Assembly: GCA_002812745.2 (NCBI GenBank)
Contig: NCSJ02000195.1
Location: forward strand, 1 to 64,000
Reading direction: 5' to 3'
DNA: 64,000 bases
DNA from: Scytalidium lignicola
Taxonomy: Eukaryota > Ascomycota > Leotiomycetes
A model generated the notes under the pieces. It did not search any database. It saw only the letters and a list, made by a program, of their open reading frames with translations, and was not told where the DNA came from. Shown here piece after piece: positions 22,082 through 34,447 of this stretch (position 1 is its first letter; every line of letters begins with the position of its first letter). The position numbers and the translations under genes are program-made.

Positions 22082-24642
22082 ATGAACCAACCGAGCGAGA
22101 AGCCCAAGCAGCTGTCCAAAGAGGACTACCTAGATCTGATGAGGAAGTACAGTATCGAGTTTGAAGGACGTATCGTACCTGAAAAATGGGGGAAATATGC
22201 AACACTGTTCCACGAAATACGTAGCATCGGCAACCTTACAACCAAGCGGTTTGCAGAAATGCACCGCCTGGATGATCCATACTTTCTTGATAAAAAGATA
22301 ACCGCGTCCAAGCTAGTGGAAGGGGCATGGAATTGCCTTAGAAACATGGACAGCGAAATTGGGTGGAGGCAAACTGTCGAATCTAAAGCTTTGGAGAGGT
22401 TTGATTCAGAGGTCATCTGGTAGGTTCTTTACATAGTGGTTTTCATAGAGTGAAATACGTATCAAAATGGCTGACCTTAACAGTCACGTTTGTCACAATC
22501 GTCGCTGGAAATCTCAGTTTCAAGCGATGCCGACCGATCCGGCTCAAGCCGAGAGGCTTCGGAGAAGACGACAAGAAAGGGTCTTATGCGAGTGTACTCC
22601 TCTTCAGCAATCTGGAATCAATGCGTAAGATCCACATGAGGATTCACAAAGGCAGAACATATTATACACTGCTAACATATAAATGCAGAAATGATCGATC
22701 TTCTCCAATGTTTACCAGACGAGCCGACATAGTCCTTAAGCACGAGGACATGTCAGTCGACGACGAGAAGCTGTTAAAAAAAAAGACCAGATAGAGTAAT
22801 AGGCCTTGGGGTGCCCGAGAGTATGCGTCACTATCTACAGTCTTTGCAAACTGCATATTGCCCATACAAAACGAAGAACATTGCCTATCCTTTCCTCGTG
22901 GTAGAAGCAAAAGCGGCCGAGAACAGTGACGCAAGCTTTGGGAGTATTTTCCGTCAGACAGCTTTCGTCATTCGCACGTGTCTACAACTACAGCAGAATC
23001 TTAAGGAGGAGACTGAAGAAACTGAAGAAACTGACGCCTCACATCAATGCATTGTCTGGTCTTTTGCTGTCATAGGGGAAGAGTGGCGTCTTCATGCTGC
23101 TGTGCTTAATGATAATAAACAGGTGGTTAGTTTATGTAACGTTGGATCATCTTCATTGACCTAGTACTAACTCTAATGTAGCAAATCTTTGATCTCTGGC
23201 ATGGAACGGTCCTCTTTGAGGAAGGAGCGCTTCAACTGCTATTGATTGTTGACTACCTCTGTGACTGGGCCAGCGAGATTTATCGAAGGAGCATTATGAG
23301 GTGCCTAACTCGTAACAGACTTTCTCACTATCCTAGTATGAGCCCTAGTGTCACCGATATATCTTCGCTGGCTGGTGACGCAGAATTCATGGTAATTCGA
23401 GCAATGTCGCTTCCTTCAAGATCATCCTTAATGCCAGAGCCCTCGAATGATGAGCTGGGATCAGTTGATGACAGCTCACCTGAGTTCCTGAAAATCAGGC
23501 ACCTAATTCAAGTTGAACCCGCTATATTGTCAGACAGAGTAGATACCTATTCTTGGCAGCGATGGGTTACTCCAGACCAGGATCTGAGGCCCTGGGCCAA
23601 AACAGCAACGATTCGGCACTCAAACCTAATGGAACTCACTTCTTTGCAAGTGGTGATGCCCGAAAAGATTCATCTAATCAAAACCTGCTTGGCTTTATGC
23701 TTTCCAGGATTTCCGATCAAGGAAGCAGCGAGAAAGCTCCTAATTTCCTTACAGGACGATAATCTAGCGGTTACAACAGCGGTGAAGGCAATATCATGGC
23801 AAGGAGATCAACCAAAGGAGTCGATTCTAGAGGTTCGAGCTTTGGTATATTTCCGATCAGGATTGAGGCCTGAAGACTGGCAAATTACACGGCAAATTTT
23901 ATGCATATTGTGCAGTGAGAAGGCAATACAAGGGCTTGCTCAAATTACGGGAATTAGCCCCTTTATCAACAGAAGCTCGAACACCACGGATGCGCAGTGC
24001 GAGCAGTTTCTTCGGGCAATTAACTCACTAAATCTCATTGGTGGAAACAAGTCTGCAGGATTAGCCCTGGCACGGCCTCACCTATTCATAAGGGCTGTTA
24101 GCGACGGCAGTGGGTCGTCCTTGTTTGAGTGGAGCAGTTTCTGTCTCCCGAGAGCTGAGGAGGGAGTAACAGGATCAAGAACCGTTTCAGGATTCACAGG
24201 AGATAATTTTTTCGATATAATGTCGAAGGCGCTGACAACGCAAGATGTGTCTATACCGCCCTTCATGACGCTATATATCGAAAAGAAATCCTGCTCATAT
24301 ACAATTCCAGGGGTCAGTGGTCAACGAGGGCCACCAGCGGAAGCCCTCCACATCCCGAACTTTCCAACCCAGGGAGTCATAGTCAAGAAGCCAAAAAATA
24401 GCTGGAGTGAGACAACACCGGAATTTTGCTTCTTGGTTACAAACGAGCAGGTCCAGTTTGGCGAGGAGAAGAGCCTTGGAGAGTTATTAGAAGAATCCTA
24501 CAGAGCGAAAGAATTCTACCTTGTTTCTAGAAATACGGGTTCATATAGCCGAAGTGACCGTGCGCTCATTGATAATTGGTTCCGGGACCTAAAGGGCCAG
24601 CTGCCGCGAGATACGGCCCTAGAACGAGTGATCATTCTGTAA
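22082..24642 (+). CDS. PD-(D/E)XK nuclease-like fungal protein; one homopolymer frameshift
   Basis: Exons 22082-22419, 22484-22624, 22689-23122 and 23182-24642 are joined by three GT-AG introns of 59-64 bp. Exon 3 contains an A9 run (22776-22784); dropping one A restores a single frame of 790 aa. That restored frame brings together KRPDRVIGLG (P193-D194) and, 38 residues later, FLVVEAKA (E232-A-K234), the spacing and hydrophobic context of a PD-(D/E)XK nuclease core, followed by a helix with FRQTAFVI. The C-terminal 490 residues are well folded by pattern but not recognised. In fungi this fold occurs in many lineage-specific proteins of unknown role. Nuclease activity is inferred from the motif only. 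It follows the coiled-coil gene in the same orientation. Confidence 0.75.
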
Positions 24643-25166
24643 AGAGTTTCAGCGCATAAGCAGGGATCAGGCGATCACTAATTTTCTAGCAGAATGGCAC
24701 ATATACTCTACATAAGTAGGACAGTTACTTATTATTGGAATTAAAATATACCACTCCTCTTGAAGCAATAGGAAGTCAAAAACCGAAGTTCGCATATTCA
24801 CTTCCGCACCCTCACAAGCGTTATCATTTAGGAAAAGAATGAAGTCTTGTCAAGGCTTCTCTATCTATATATTACTAGTGTGTATTTTCTTTTAGACCCA
24901 TTATGGTGCTAGCTCACTGGATCCAGTTTCACTCTTTCAAGACTTGGGCTGATTTCTTGTTTATTGTGACAAGCTAAGACCTAGTTGCTCGCAATGTATC
25001 AAGTATAGCTGGGAGTGTCCAGGATACAGGACTATTTGGAAGGAGAAACCTCGGTCGCAGAGTAATATGGGGTATCTCCAGAGTATGTATAGTCCTCTAA
25101 ATACTGTAAAGGATTATCTAGTTCTAATACCTTAGCGTTCAAGATGAGTCACAATGGGTACTAGAC
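24643..25166. other. Intergenic, no gene seen
   Basis: About 520 bases after the nuclease-like gene. It may contain the lost 5' part of the regulator remnant that follows, but I cannot make out a zinc cluster in it. Confidence 0.4.
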
Positions 25167-25863
25167 TTGCAGGAAAAAGAAGGACCTAAGCTACCAGGCA
25201 ACCATCAGGGTCTAAGAGACTCCGTAATCTCGCAGCGGCCGGGCAACAAACCGCATATCATTAAGCATCCTCACTATTCGCCTAGATCGGGCTCATTTTC
25301 TTTGGCTCAGAAGCTTGTCTGGTTACTTGAGGGGGACATGGATCTCGGCTTAAAGATGCAGAGCCTTGGATCTTTCTTTATATTTATCCCTACTCGATTT
25401 GGCCTTAGTAAGGCATTGGACGATGCTACAGAATATACTTGCTTAACATATGTCTCTATATTGCATCTAGGCAATCCAAGAACTAAATTAGATCGCCATA
25501 AACATCTTCGTGCTCTAATGAGCCTTCGGCATTGCATGCTGAACGAAAGCTAAGCCTTGTCGTCAAACGTCTTAGCTGCGGCTGTCCTTCTATCATGGTA
25601 CCAGGTATAGATCCTCTTCACACCAAAAATTGTAGGAGGAATATACTAATATATCTAGATTCTTGGAGAAAACATTGATAACAGCTGGCTAGCACATATT
25701 AGGGGTCATGCCGACCTGATTCGAGCACGAAGCCCCTCAAGGCAAGTTATTGTATTTGATAGAGCTATTTTGGATGCTGTAGAAGGCTTTAATCCTCTCG
25801 ATGGTTTCAAGGGGATATTGCAGTCCTACAGCAGGATACACAGTTCTTCTTTGCTACAGCACT
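25167..25863 (+). pseudogene. Fungal transcription-factor C-terminal remnant (no DNA-binding domain)
   Basis: The frame from 25167 reads LVWLLEGDMDLGLKMQSLG and later ALDDATEYTCLTYVSILH, a pattern I associate with the middle and C-terminal part of Zn2Cys6 regulators (fungal_trans_2 type). A TAA at 25551-25553 interrupts it. The same frame continues as ALSSNVLAAAVLLSWYQ, then a probable intron (GT near 25606, AG before 25660), and resumes as NSWLAHIRGHADLIRARSP, another hallmark. It closes with TAA near 25863. No zinc cluster lies upstream, so the gene has lost its 5' end and has at least one stop. Confidence 0.6.
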
Positions 25864-27405
25864 AATTGCTTACCTCGGCCTGTCTGTTGACGGTGGCAAC
25901 CAAGGTGGTGATCTGCCCACCACGAATAGCACTTCTACTGGTGGCCTGGGTGGTGAACATTCGATGCCCAACAACGTTCCAATTGTGAACATTCCTGGAT
26001 GCACTTCGTCAATTGCTCCAACTGATACTTTTACTTTGATGGCTGTCTGTGCTTCTGCTATTGATGCATTACCACCTAGCAGTGAGAATAACAATCCCCC
26101 AGGACCAGCACCCTGTGATCAAATGTGCGATCTTTTCCGCCTCGTCACTGCTACTTGTTGTGGTATCGGAGGTAATATATCAAATCCAATTCTTATTCCG
26201 CCAGATGTATCAATTCCAGATTACCTCATACTGCCAGCAGGCTTTATACCTAGTGCTCCAATCGACTTGCCTTTTACAAGTTTCCCTACATTTCAACCTC
26301 TACCATACTCTGTCAATGTGCCTCCAGGCACTGACTTATCAGATCTCATCTACCCACCTATTTACCTGATTCCGGGAGACCAGGTACCAAGCCCAGTCAT
26401 TGTGCCTGAAGGAGATATTCCAGCTTTCCCAATAACCGTCGACGGCATTACATACCCAGCTAATACGCCATTGTCGTCGTTATTGACTATCCCAGCTGGA
26501 TTTGTTCCGCCCAACCTGACCTTCTTCCCAGCTTTCGCTTTACCAGCAGGTAGTTTCCCTTTTTCATTTCATTTTCCTTCTAGGACATGACCTATCAACC
26601 CTTTCTCAATTACCAGCTCCTCGTTCAGTCCTAACGTACCCTTGGCCGGTCCTGTCGATATTCCCCCCATCAGTCAGCTTCGATGATCCGTTTGTAATTC
26701 CACCGGGGGTGCCATTATCAGACGAAGATGGACCGGACAGCAATGCATATGGTGGCCCTCTACCACCACCGGAATATTCGGTATCATCTGGTGAGACGAG
26801 CGTACAATTCTTAACAGTTACAGGCTACTCTTATATTGTAGACTTGCCGGTCATCGAGTCCATCGCTACCTCAATTAACTCGGTTGAGCGGATATTGACC
26901 TTCCTCACAAGACCAGTCACTGTTTTGGCCACCACTACCAATCCTAGTGGGCCACCTCCAACCTTTGACCCAATACCTGGCTATACCATCTTAGGTTGCT
27001 ATGATGACAGTAATCCCACTGCCTGGCTCCTTATTGGGAACTCCATTACAGATAGCACGCCTACAGTTGAAGGCTGTGTGGACTTTTGCGAGAACAATTT
27101 CCTGTAGTTTAGTGTTGAAAACGGTATTCAATGTTACTGTGGTACTGACTTTAACTCATCGCTCAGTGTTATACCTATAGCGGGAATTAACTGTAAGGAT
27201 CCGTGTGGAGGAGATGCAGCTGAAGCTTGTGACAGGCTCTCGAGTATAGTGGTTTATACAACAATTACACCTACACCGACACAGCCAACGTCAGCAACTA
27301 CTACTACAACTTCAAACGTGTTCCCACAGTGCTCGGGGGTTGACATTGGCTCGTTAACATGTGATCAGAGTTGCTATGGTTTTATTCCCTGTCCGCCTTG
27401 GTGAA
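25864..27405 (+). pseudogene. Secreted WSC-domain, proline-rich protein, 5'-truncated and broken
   Basis: A frame open from about 25830 runs through a Pro-rich region with repeated LPAGF/PPGT/VPEGD turns. It then crosses a probable short intron (GT near 26550, AG near 26583) and ends in a WSC carbohydrate-binding domain: GYTILGCYDDSNP, then GCVDFCENN, then NGIQCYCGTDF and a Thr-rich tail. A TAG at 27105-27107 falls inside the WSC domain where homologues have an aromatic residue, and reading continues cleanly after it to a stop at about 27405. No start codon or signal peptide is found: the 5' end overlaps the end of the regulator remnant. The intact protein would have been a cell-wall or secreted glucan-binding protein. 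Confidence 0.7.
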
Positions 27406-28117
27406 ATCAATTTTGCGGAGGAGTTAACCCTGGAAGCACGTAGAAATGCGAGCTACTTAAATTTGGAGGACTTGAGGTTGCTAAATTAGGAATGATAAAA
27501 CTAATTCTAACCTTTTCGAATTTATGAAAGTTAAATCAAACTGTTTCTGTAAAGACGATAGGTATGATTTATATAAAGAATTGAATTTATACGTGGTTAA
27601 AACGAATATAGATTTTGTTCAACTTAGTAGTTATGGTAATCTTGATTGAAGCTCGAAATACTAATCATTCTTTGTGCCATTTTACCATTTTTAGTGTCAG
27701 GATTTCTTTGAGCATCTCGAAGACAAATGCCAAAGGAGTCTTCTTGCAATATTGGAAGATTATGAGGAATAATAAAAACAGGCTAGTGGCTCGTTGGAGA
27801 AATTATTGAATGGGAAACTGGATCTGCGTTACTGGTATCGTTTTCGAAGTCTAGAAATAATAAATCTTGATAATATCATGACATGATATAACTTTCGCGG
27901 AATTTAATCATCTCGAAAATTATTTTCAGACTGCGAATACTATAGCTCTTCAATTAAAAGCAGGACTAATAGATGACAGATATACAATGTAATAACGATG
28001 CTTCATTTACTTTCATTTTAAGAAGGAAAGGCTGACATAAAAGCCAATAAATTCATACAATCTTCACATCTTTTATTTTTATATTGTAAATGTATATAGT
28101 TGCTAAAAAAGAAGGGT
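27406..28117. other. AT-rich intergenic, no gene seen
   Basis: About 700 AT-rich bases with only short random open frames. Confidence 0.5.
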
Positions 28118-28283
28118 CCGAAGGATCTTAAATTTACGAGTCGTAGAGCTAACTTCATAAGAGGAAAATGTAACGCTGTACAGTGATCATTGTCAGCATT
28201 AGAGAGTAGATCATTCGTTAAGAATACTATGTACAGTAATTAATCCTTTTAGCTCTACGACTCCTAAATTTGAGATTCTTCGG
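28118..28283. mobile_element. MITE-like foldback element
   Basis: A 35-bp repeat starting CCGAAGGATCTTAAATTTAC (28118-28152) returns inverted at 28249-28283 with only three mismatches. The whole unit is 166 bp and has no coding capacity, which is the form of a miniature inverted-repeat element. No target-site duplication is clear at the edges. It could instead be a foldback transcript or a stem-loop. Confidence 0.6.
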
Positions 28284-28873
28284 TATTGTAGACGTAATTT
28301 GAATAAAGCAAACCAGCGACTTAGCTCTTACCGCTCTGTTATGCGCCAGTGGATTGTCCTAGCCGCCTTGGGCATTTTTTGCGGTTATGCTTAAATCTTA
28401 TCAAACTCCCTCTAAGTTCATTCGAAAGTTTGTGAAAAGATTAAGTTAAAGGTAAACGTTTTGACGTAATCAATTAATTATTAGGTTCAATTCAGCTTCA
28501 AATTTTTAATAAAAGGAAAGGATATGCTTACAAGTTGTCCACTTACAAATAAACGGCTTTTCAGCTGAGGTGCACAATCCGACAGCTAATGCAACTATTG
28601 GCTCAATTATGTGCTTCCTAAGAGCTTGGCTCGGGCAGCTGTCTACATAATTGCCTATTGTAGTCAGTCAAGTAATCAGGCCAAGCACACGGCGCACATT
28701 AGCGATGATGTGAGCAAACTCGTTTTGTCCTATAAGTAACTATTCATACCTTACACACACACCGGATAGATTATTTAATATGCCATCGATACCTTCAACT
28801 TATTTCTCTCAGGTGCTTTATTATCACGGTAACCACCCATCATTAAATTTTACTAAACGGAAAACGGCCAACC
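28284..28873. other. Intergenic, no gene seen
   Basis: About 590 bases between the foldback element and the glycosyltransferase remnant, probably including that gene's old promoter. Confidence 0.4.
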
Positions 28874-30377
28874 ATGAAAGCCCCAAAGAGAATCCTCTTT
28901 TTTACCAACAGTGACTATGGTCAGGCCAATGTCATACTTGCTACCGTCCATGCCTTAGTTCACGTTGCCTCTGATGTCGAGATTCATATCGCATCCTTCC
29001 ACGAACTACAAGCTGCTGTCTATGCGACCTCCCAATTCGCCTTGAGCCACGCTCCAGAAGGGTCGAGTGCAAAGCCCTTGGTTTTCCATGGCTTAAGTCA
29101 AGCCCGATCTGACTATTATCGAACCCCTTTTTACACCCGGCCTGACCTTGTGTCACCACCTAGATGCCAACTGGATGGTTTTGGCACCAAATACGATCAA
29201 GGACTTTGCCGTTCCCTTGCAGCCAGGGTTAGCAATGCTGTGGAAATATCCTCTGTGAGTCCACTCGTGAAATAGACCCAAGCTTAAGAAAAGAGATGTA
29301 TGGATATGAATATGGGAGTCCAAGCCGGCTAACCTTCGCTCCTAGTGTGTGCTCTGCTATGCCCTTTCCTCTTCCGTGGAGCCTGATCCCACGTAACATC
29401 TTTCTCAACTTGGTCGTTGGCTATGCGCTGCTGACGGATACTCGTATCAAAAATACAACACAGCTCCTCCACAAGGAAGTCAACTCATCCATAACACTTT
29501 TAACGGCGAACGAGCTCGGCGTGCTCAAGGCCCCGCCGCCAGGCCTCCGGATCCTCGTTGCTAATAGCTCAGATATTGACTACCCTTTTGCTGTCCTCCT
29601 ATCGCACGTCACACCATGTGGTCCTATCGTGCGAGCCACCCCACAGATCAGCAGTGTAGACCCAACTTTAGCAGAGTGGCTAAGCCGAGGACCAACAGTA
29701 TATGTAAATCTGGGGACACACCTGAAGGTTGGTCCAGTAGAGGCGGGCGAGATGGCACGCGCGTTCAGGGACATGCTGGACCGAGCTAGTGTACTTGGTG
29801 GAGCGGGACGGAAGCCGCTCCAAATACTCTGGAAGCTGGGACGAAAGCCTTCGACGAGCGATACGAAGCTGGAGAGGGATGTCTACGAGGGACCGTGGAA
29901 GGCTGTAGTAGATTTGCTGAGACCCGAGTTGGACGGATAGGGTACGTATCACGGACTGGGTCACAGCGGAACCCAAGTCAGTACTGGAGTCGGGAGATGT
30001 TGTCTGTTCAGTCAATCATGGTGGGGCGAGCTCTTTCTATGAGTCAATATGGTTAGTATTATAGCTGAACTTACACAAGAATAATATTGCTAACACGATA
30101 TTACAGTGCTGGTGTTCCGCAAGTACTCCTTCCTCCATGGTCCGATTGTTATGACTTCGCCAACCGTGTTGAGCTGCTGGAGGTTGGACACTGGGCAAAT
30201 AAAAAAGCTAAACCACGCTGGGAACAGAAAGAACTGGCCGCTTGCCTTGAAGAAGTGCTTTTTAGCACAAAAGCAGAAAAAATTCTTGCTAGGGCAAAGG
30301 ATGTTGCAAAACGGCACCCTGAGTCGGCAGGCCGAGAAAAAGCTGCTAGAGAGATTCTAGCTTTTTGGAAGACTTAA
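28874..30377 (+). pseudogene. UDP-glycosyltransferase (GT1-like), internally deleted and frameshifted
   Basis: It starts well (MKAPKRILFFTNSDYGQANV...). Near 29130-29160 the coding signal jumps frame to LTLCHHLDANWMVLAPNTIK, skipping roughly 90-100 residues present in fungal homologues. A good intron follows (29255-29345), then a long acceptor/donor-domain stretch (VCSAMPFPLPWSLIPRNIFL; later PTVYVNLGTHLKV). At about 29930 one frameshift is needed, not at a homopolymer, to reach DRVRITDWVTAEPKS and the donor-binding segment VNHGGASSFYESI. After a last intron (30052-30106) comes CAGVPQVLLPPWSDCYDFANR. The nucleotide-sugar-binding end is present, but the deletion and shift make a working enzyme unlikely. 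Confidence 0.75.
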
Positions 30378-31914
30378 TGAAGACTGATCATATATTCAGC
30401 TTGAATGGAATAAATGCCTCTCAATTTCTTTCACTGAAAGCAAAATACTCTTCCATGAAGCTTCAATCGACTATGATGCTCGTTGTATTTTGCTTGGATC
30501 AGTCTTCTTATTTTCCGTAAGTCGTAAAGTCTGATGGTTCAACCGGTCGATTGATCAACGGGTACAGTCTGATAATTCAGCTGGGACATGTATAAATTAT
30601 GAAACTCTATGCGTTCGAGANTTTTTTTTGTTTGTAAACTCCGTTCAGGTGCGCTGCCTCTTTGAGTTTAGCCCTTACGCTTCGAGGATGGCGCCTTACT
30701 TAATTACCAAGCTGCTGCTTTTGACGACGTCTATAAGAACCCTCCTTCTTCCCTCATCAAATCTCTCCATTGATTCCAAAACTTTCCACTTCACTCATGC
30801 GCAGCTCCTTCCTTAATTAGATGTTAGCCCCACTGCCTCGTCTTACTCTCAGCTTCAATCTATGAGCTACTCTAATCACTAACGATGAGAGCGGACCCTG
30901 AGCGCCCGTGAAGGATTGGGGTGGTTTCATTGTTGCAGCCATGTTGCTGCTGAGGGCAGCTGATCATACTATTTACGGCGTTGCCGTAGGTCGAAAGTGC
31001 ACTACGTCGTCACCTTTCGAGATGTGCCGGCAAGTGTCAGGGGTCCCGCAGGCAGGAGCAACAGGATTTGACATCCCAGCGTGCCTACGATCTTCGGACT
31101 GTTGTTTCTCTGTCCTACTCCACTCAAACCAACTCTGCTGAGGGATTCCATTGATCTCTTTCTCGTGTTTCTGCTCCGCATCCCTTCGTCCCAATTTTAC
31201 TGGCAATCGTGAGGTACAGGCGTACCGTCGAGGCTAAAGCCAAGGCAGGTCACCTATTGCCATTCAGACAGCGGACCTCCGGAGCTCACACTGCAGTGCC
31301 AGGGGAGGGGGGATGGGGGAGCTGAAAGCTGCACTGCCTGACTCAACACGCCCCAGTTGAGAAAATGCCTCACTGCTGGCGCTGCGGCTCCTAGCCCGTT
31401 GCGCCAAAAGTTACGTCTCAATTATCTTCCGCCTCAGAGAGGGAAATGGGGTGATTGCGTGTCAGATAGTGGCTTTGCATCAGATATTTCGGAATCTTCA
31501 TGTATAGAGCACTGAACGGTGGGACTCGCGGCCCTCCTCTCGGTATGATTGTAGGCCAAATTCACGACATGCTTACCAGTATTCAGGAGACAGGAAGAGC
31601 TAGCCTACTACATTTTAGCTAGAATGATGCTAAGCGATCATTCTTCACATATACTTAGATTCACAACTTAAACCCACTTTTCGAGCAGCCTGTGCCACTT
31701 CACTTAGTGTGATTTAAGGATGGGTCATGGTGCCAACTTTGAACTCGAAAGACTTAGCTACTTTATGATATTTGCAAGCACTAAACTGATAATGGATAAT
31801 CTATTATCTATCAATATGCGGCATAAAGAGGGGTGCCGCACTCTATAGAAGATGAAGTTAATACAGCGTTGTTGAAAGCGATTCATATAACTATTAAAGT
31901 GCAGCTGGTCCCCA
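30378..31914. other. Intergenic, no gene seen
   Basis: About 1.5 kb with an ambiguous base beside a T-run (30621). Short open frames near 30628, 30908 and 30973 have no family features. It lies between converging genes. Confidence 0.5.
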
Positions 31915-33602
31915 TCACACACCGCCCAAATCTCTTTGCCGGACTATAGTAGCCTCTTTCATGAATGGGCTGTGAGCTCTGATCTCTTTGCCCCATTTGA
32001 TAACCAAGAAAGGAGTAGAAACGAGTATTAAAGATATGAATCCGAGAAGCGTGCTAGCCCAGTGAAACCCGAGGTTGGTGTATATAGTTGATGCAGCAAG
32101 AGGAAGAAAAGCAATGGATGTATTCTCGACTAAGCCAACAGCTGCAAGAGCACTCGCCGCGTACTTGCTGTATGCATCGATGAGATAGTTTGCAATACTA
32201 ATCACGACAGCAGTAGTTCCAAACCCTACCATAGTGAGGCCGACAGTGACTACCATCCAATTTATATTAGAGTATGTTGCCCAACCATACACAAACATTC
32301 CGCCTGTAACGCCAAAAAATCCTCCGATGATAGCTGCATAAAGCCTTGCCTCAGGGATAGGTGTACCCGGGACTTCGGTATTTCGAGCAGCAGAAGCATA
32401 GAACCAATGGTTGGAAAAGAGGGAAAGACCAGTTCCAAGGATCTCGCCGATGACAATAGCACTTTGGACGTATCCTGCCTGTACAACATTCCAACCGTAA
32501 AGCTCTCCATATACCTGTTCGACAGACTGAGTGAATAGGTAGATTGTTCCAAGGCTGAAAGCAGCCCAAATGGTAGCAACAAAGACTACCGACTCTGTGA
32601 AGAACATGCAGATTGGTCGTTGTATACTCTTAATGAGGACCTGGTACAAAGGTGTACGATCAGACTCCTTCTCCGTGTATGCCTTCTTTCCCTCTTTGCG
32701 CATTTGTTTGGCTTTAGCTCGCAGGATAGCTAAACCACGAGTTTCATGGAGACCAAGGACAAGGATAGGGAAAAAGGCGGCAGCGAAAATCAATTCGATA
32801 TAACCAATCCAACGCCAATCCAAGAATTGAAGTATTGAGGCACCGATCACTGGACCTAGACTTGTTGCGCTAAGATATACCATAACGTAAAGACATACTG
32901 GTACGCTCCTGGCTCGATCTCCGTGGAACACATTCGATGTGTTGCTGGCGACGGCATCACTCATGAGTGGAACGCAGCCGCCCGTAAAGAACCGAACTGC
33001 GATGAGCGTTGCGAAGTTTTGGGCCAGTCCAATTGGAATGAGAAGGCACATAAAGCAAAAATAGGTGCTGAGAACCACAGGTCGAACCCCCCAATCCTCT
33101 ATGAGAGGAAACAAGATAAGAGGGAAAATCGCGGCCCCTACTCCCCAGGACGTGGTGATCCAGTAGGAATTAGGGAAAGGCTCATCAGAAATCCCGAATT
33201 CCTCAGAGATTGATTTGTGAGCAACCGAGAGGATGGTGCCATTTACGGAACAGATGAAGCTCGCGAGAAGACCAAGTCCGACTGTCCACCATTTCTTTTG
33301 TACAGACCAATTGAATGGATCTTCTGGGTCGTCTAATCCATCCCAGGTGACAATTGTAACGTCTGGGTCATGATATGGTTCTGTGTTGCAAGATTAGTCG
33401 AAGCTAGTTTAATGGCTTGCAGGTGCGTGTACTAACCTTCAGAGGGAGAATCCGAAGTCAAGTGATTAGTTTTTGTAAAGTCGTCCATCATAACAAGCAT
33501 GCTTCCAAAGTGATTTGTAGAGGCATCTATTTCCAATGTATCCTCTCGATGTGAACTCCGTGAGCGTGGCATATCGGTAGCCGCTGCGACGGTGGAAGCC
33601 AT
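31915..33602 (-). CDS. MFS transporter (DHA1 drug/polyamine-type)
   Basis: Two exons on the minus strand, 33602-33437 and 33380-31915, give 543 aa with one 56-bp GT-AG intron. The start at 33602 is the first good ATG. A cytoplasmic N-terminus ends in TWDGLDDPEDPFNWS, the usual lead-in to the first membrane helix in fungal DHA1 transporters. About twelve hydrophobic segments follow, in two halves separated by a charged loop (LRAKAKQMRKEGKKAYTEKE). The GDRARS segment after helices 4-5 suits the family. This group exports drugs, polyamines or small metabolites by proton antiport at the plasma membrane; the substrate is not predictable here. The frame is intact. Confidence 0.9.
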
Positions 33603-34447
33603 GGCAGAGCTCAACTAGGGAGGAGAAGAGGTTGGAAAAGAAGTATGGAAATTGCTAAGCGGTCTCCCAAGAACTTATCAAGAAGATATAACATGTTGCA
33701 TGAACGAATGGCGGTAGTGACAGATACTTCATAAGTCCAATTAGAGATGGGTTATTCAAATCAAGTGTAACGATCTAGTCAGTAGAAACGACCAAAAAGG
33801 CAATTGGACGGATTAGGCAGGAAGCCAAAACTAGTTACTGTGCTTGGATAAATAATTCACAACCCTGTCGTTCGCTAGAAGGGATTCCAACCAATAATAT
33901 TAGCGGAATTTAGAGATTTGAGCTCACTAGGGTGCGAAGTAGTTAGTGAGATGCCAAGGCCGCCACTTCCAGGAACCGATCTTTAAGCCGAGTTAGCGCT
34001 GATAAGCGGGGGTCGCTAATACCCATCCGTACTTTTCTTTCTCTCTTCTACAGTAACAGCCTCAATCCGGCCAGCAAAGTCGAACTCCCACCTGTCTGTG
34101 GTGCTGGCTACGAACCTATGGTTGCAATATTATCATAGAGCCAACGGGAGACAAGCGCATTTGATGGAGCTGTTGATGGCGTTGTGGTTGTTTCGACGGC
34201 TCGCCACCGGTCAGATAACGACGATAAGCTGCATCAACAGAACAAAGGACTACCATCAAAATGGATACGAAAACCATCCGACAAGTGTTTATCTGTGTAA
34301 GAATCAGGCCTTCGAAGGTATTTCGACGTGGAACCAATGCCTAGACACTTGATAGGACACCTCTGGGGTACAATGCAAAAATTTTCACCGAACAGTATTC
34401 AAGACACACGTATGTCAACAATCACCCGACAAACCTTCGCACAACTG
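33603..34447. other. Intergenic, no gene seen
   Basis: About 850 bases upstream of the transporter, likely including its promoter. Opposed small open frames around 34098-34352 look random. Confidence 0.45.

Noticed and set aside
34098..34352. Opposing open frames upstream of the minisatellites
   Set aside because: Short, overlapping on both strands, without recognisable sequence.
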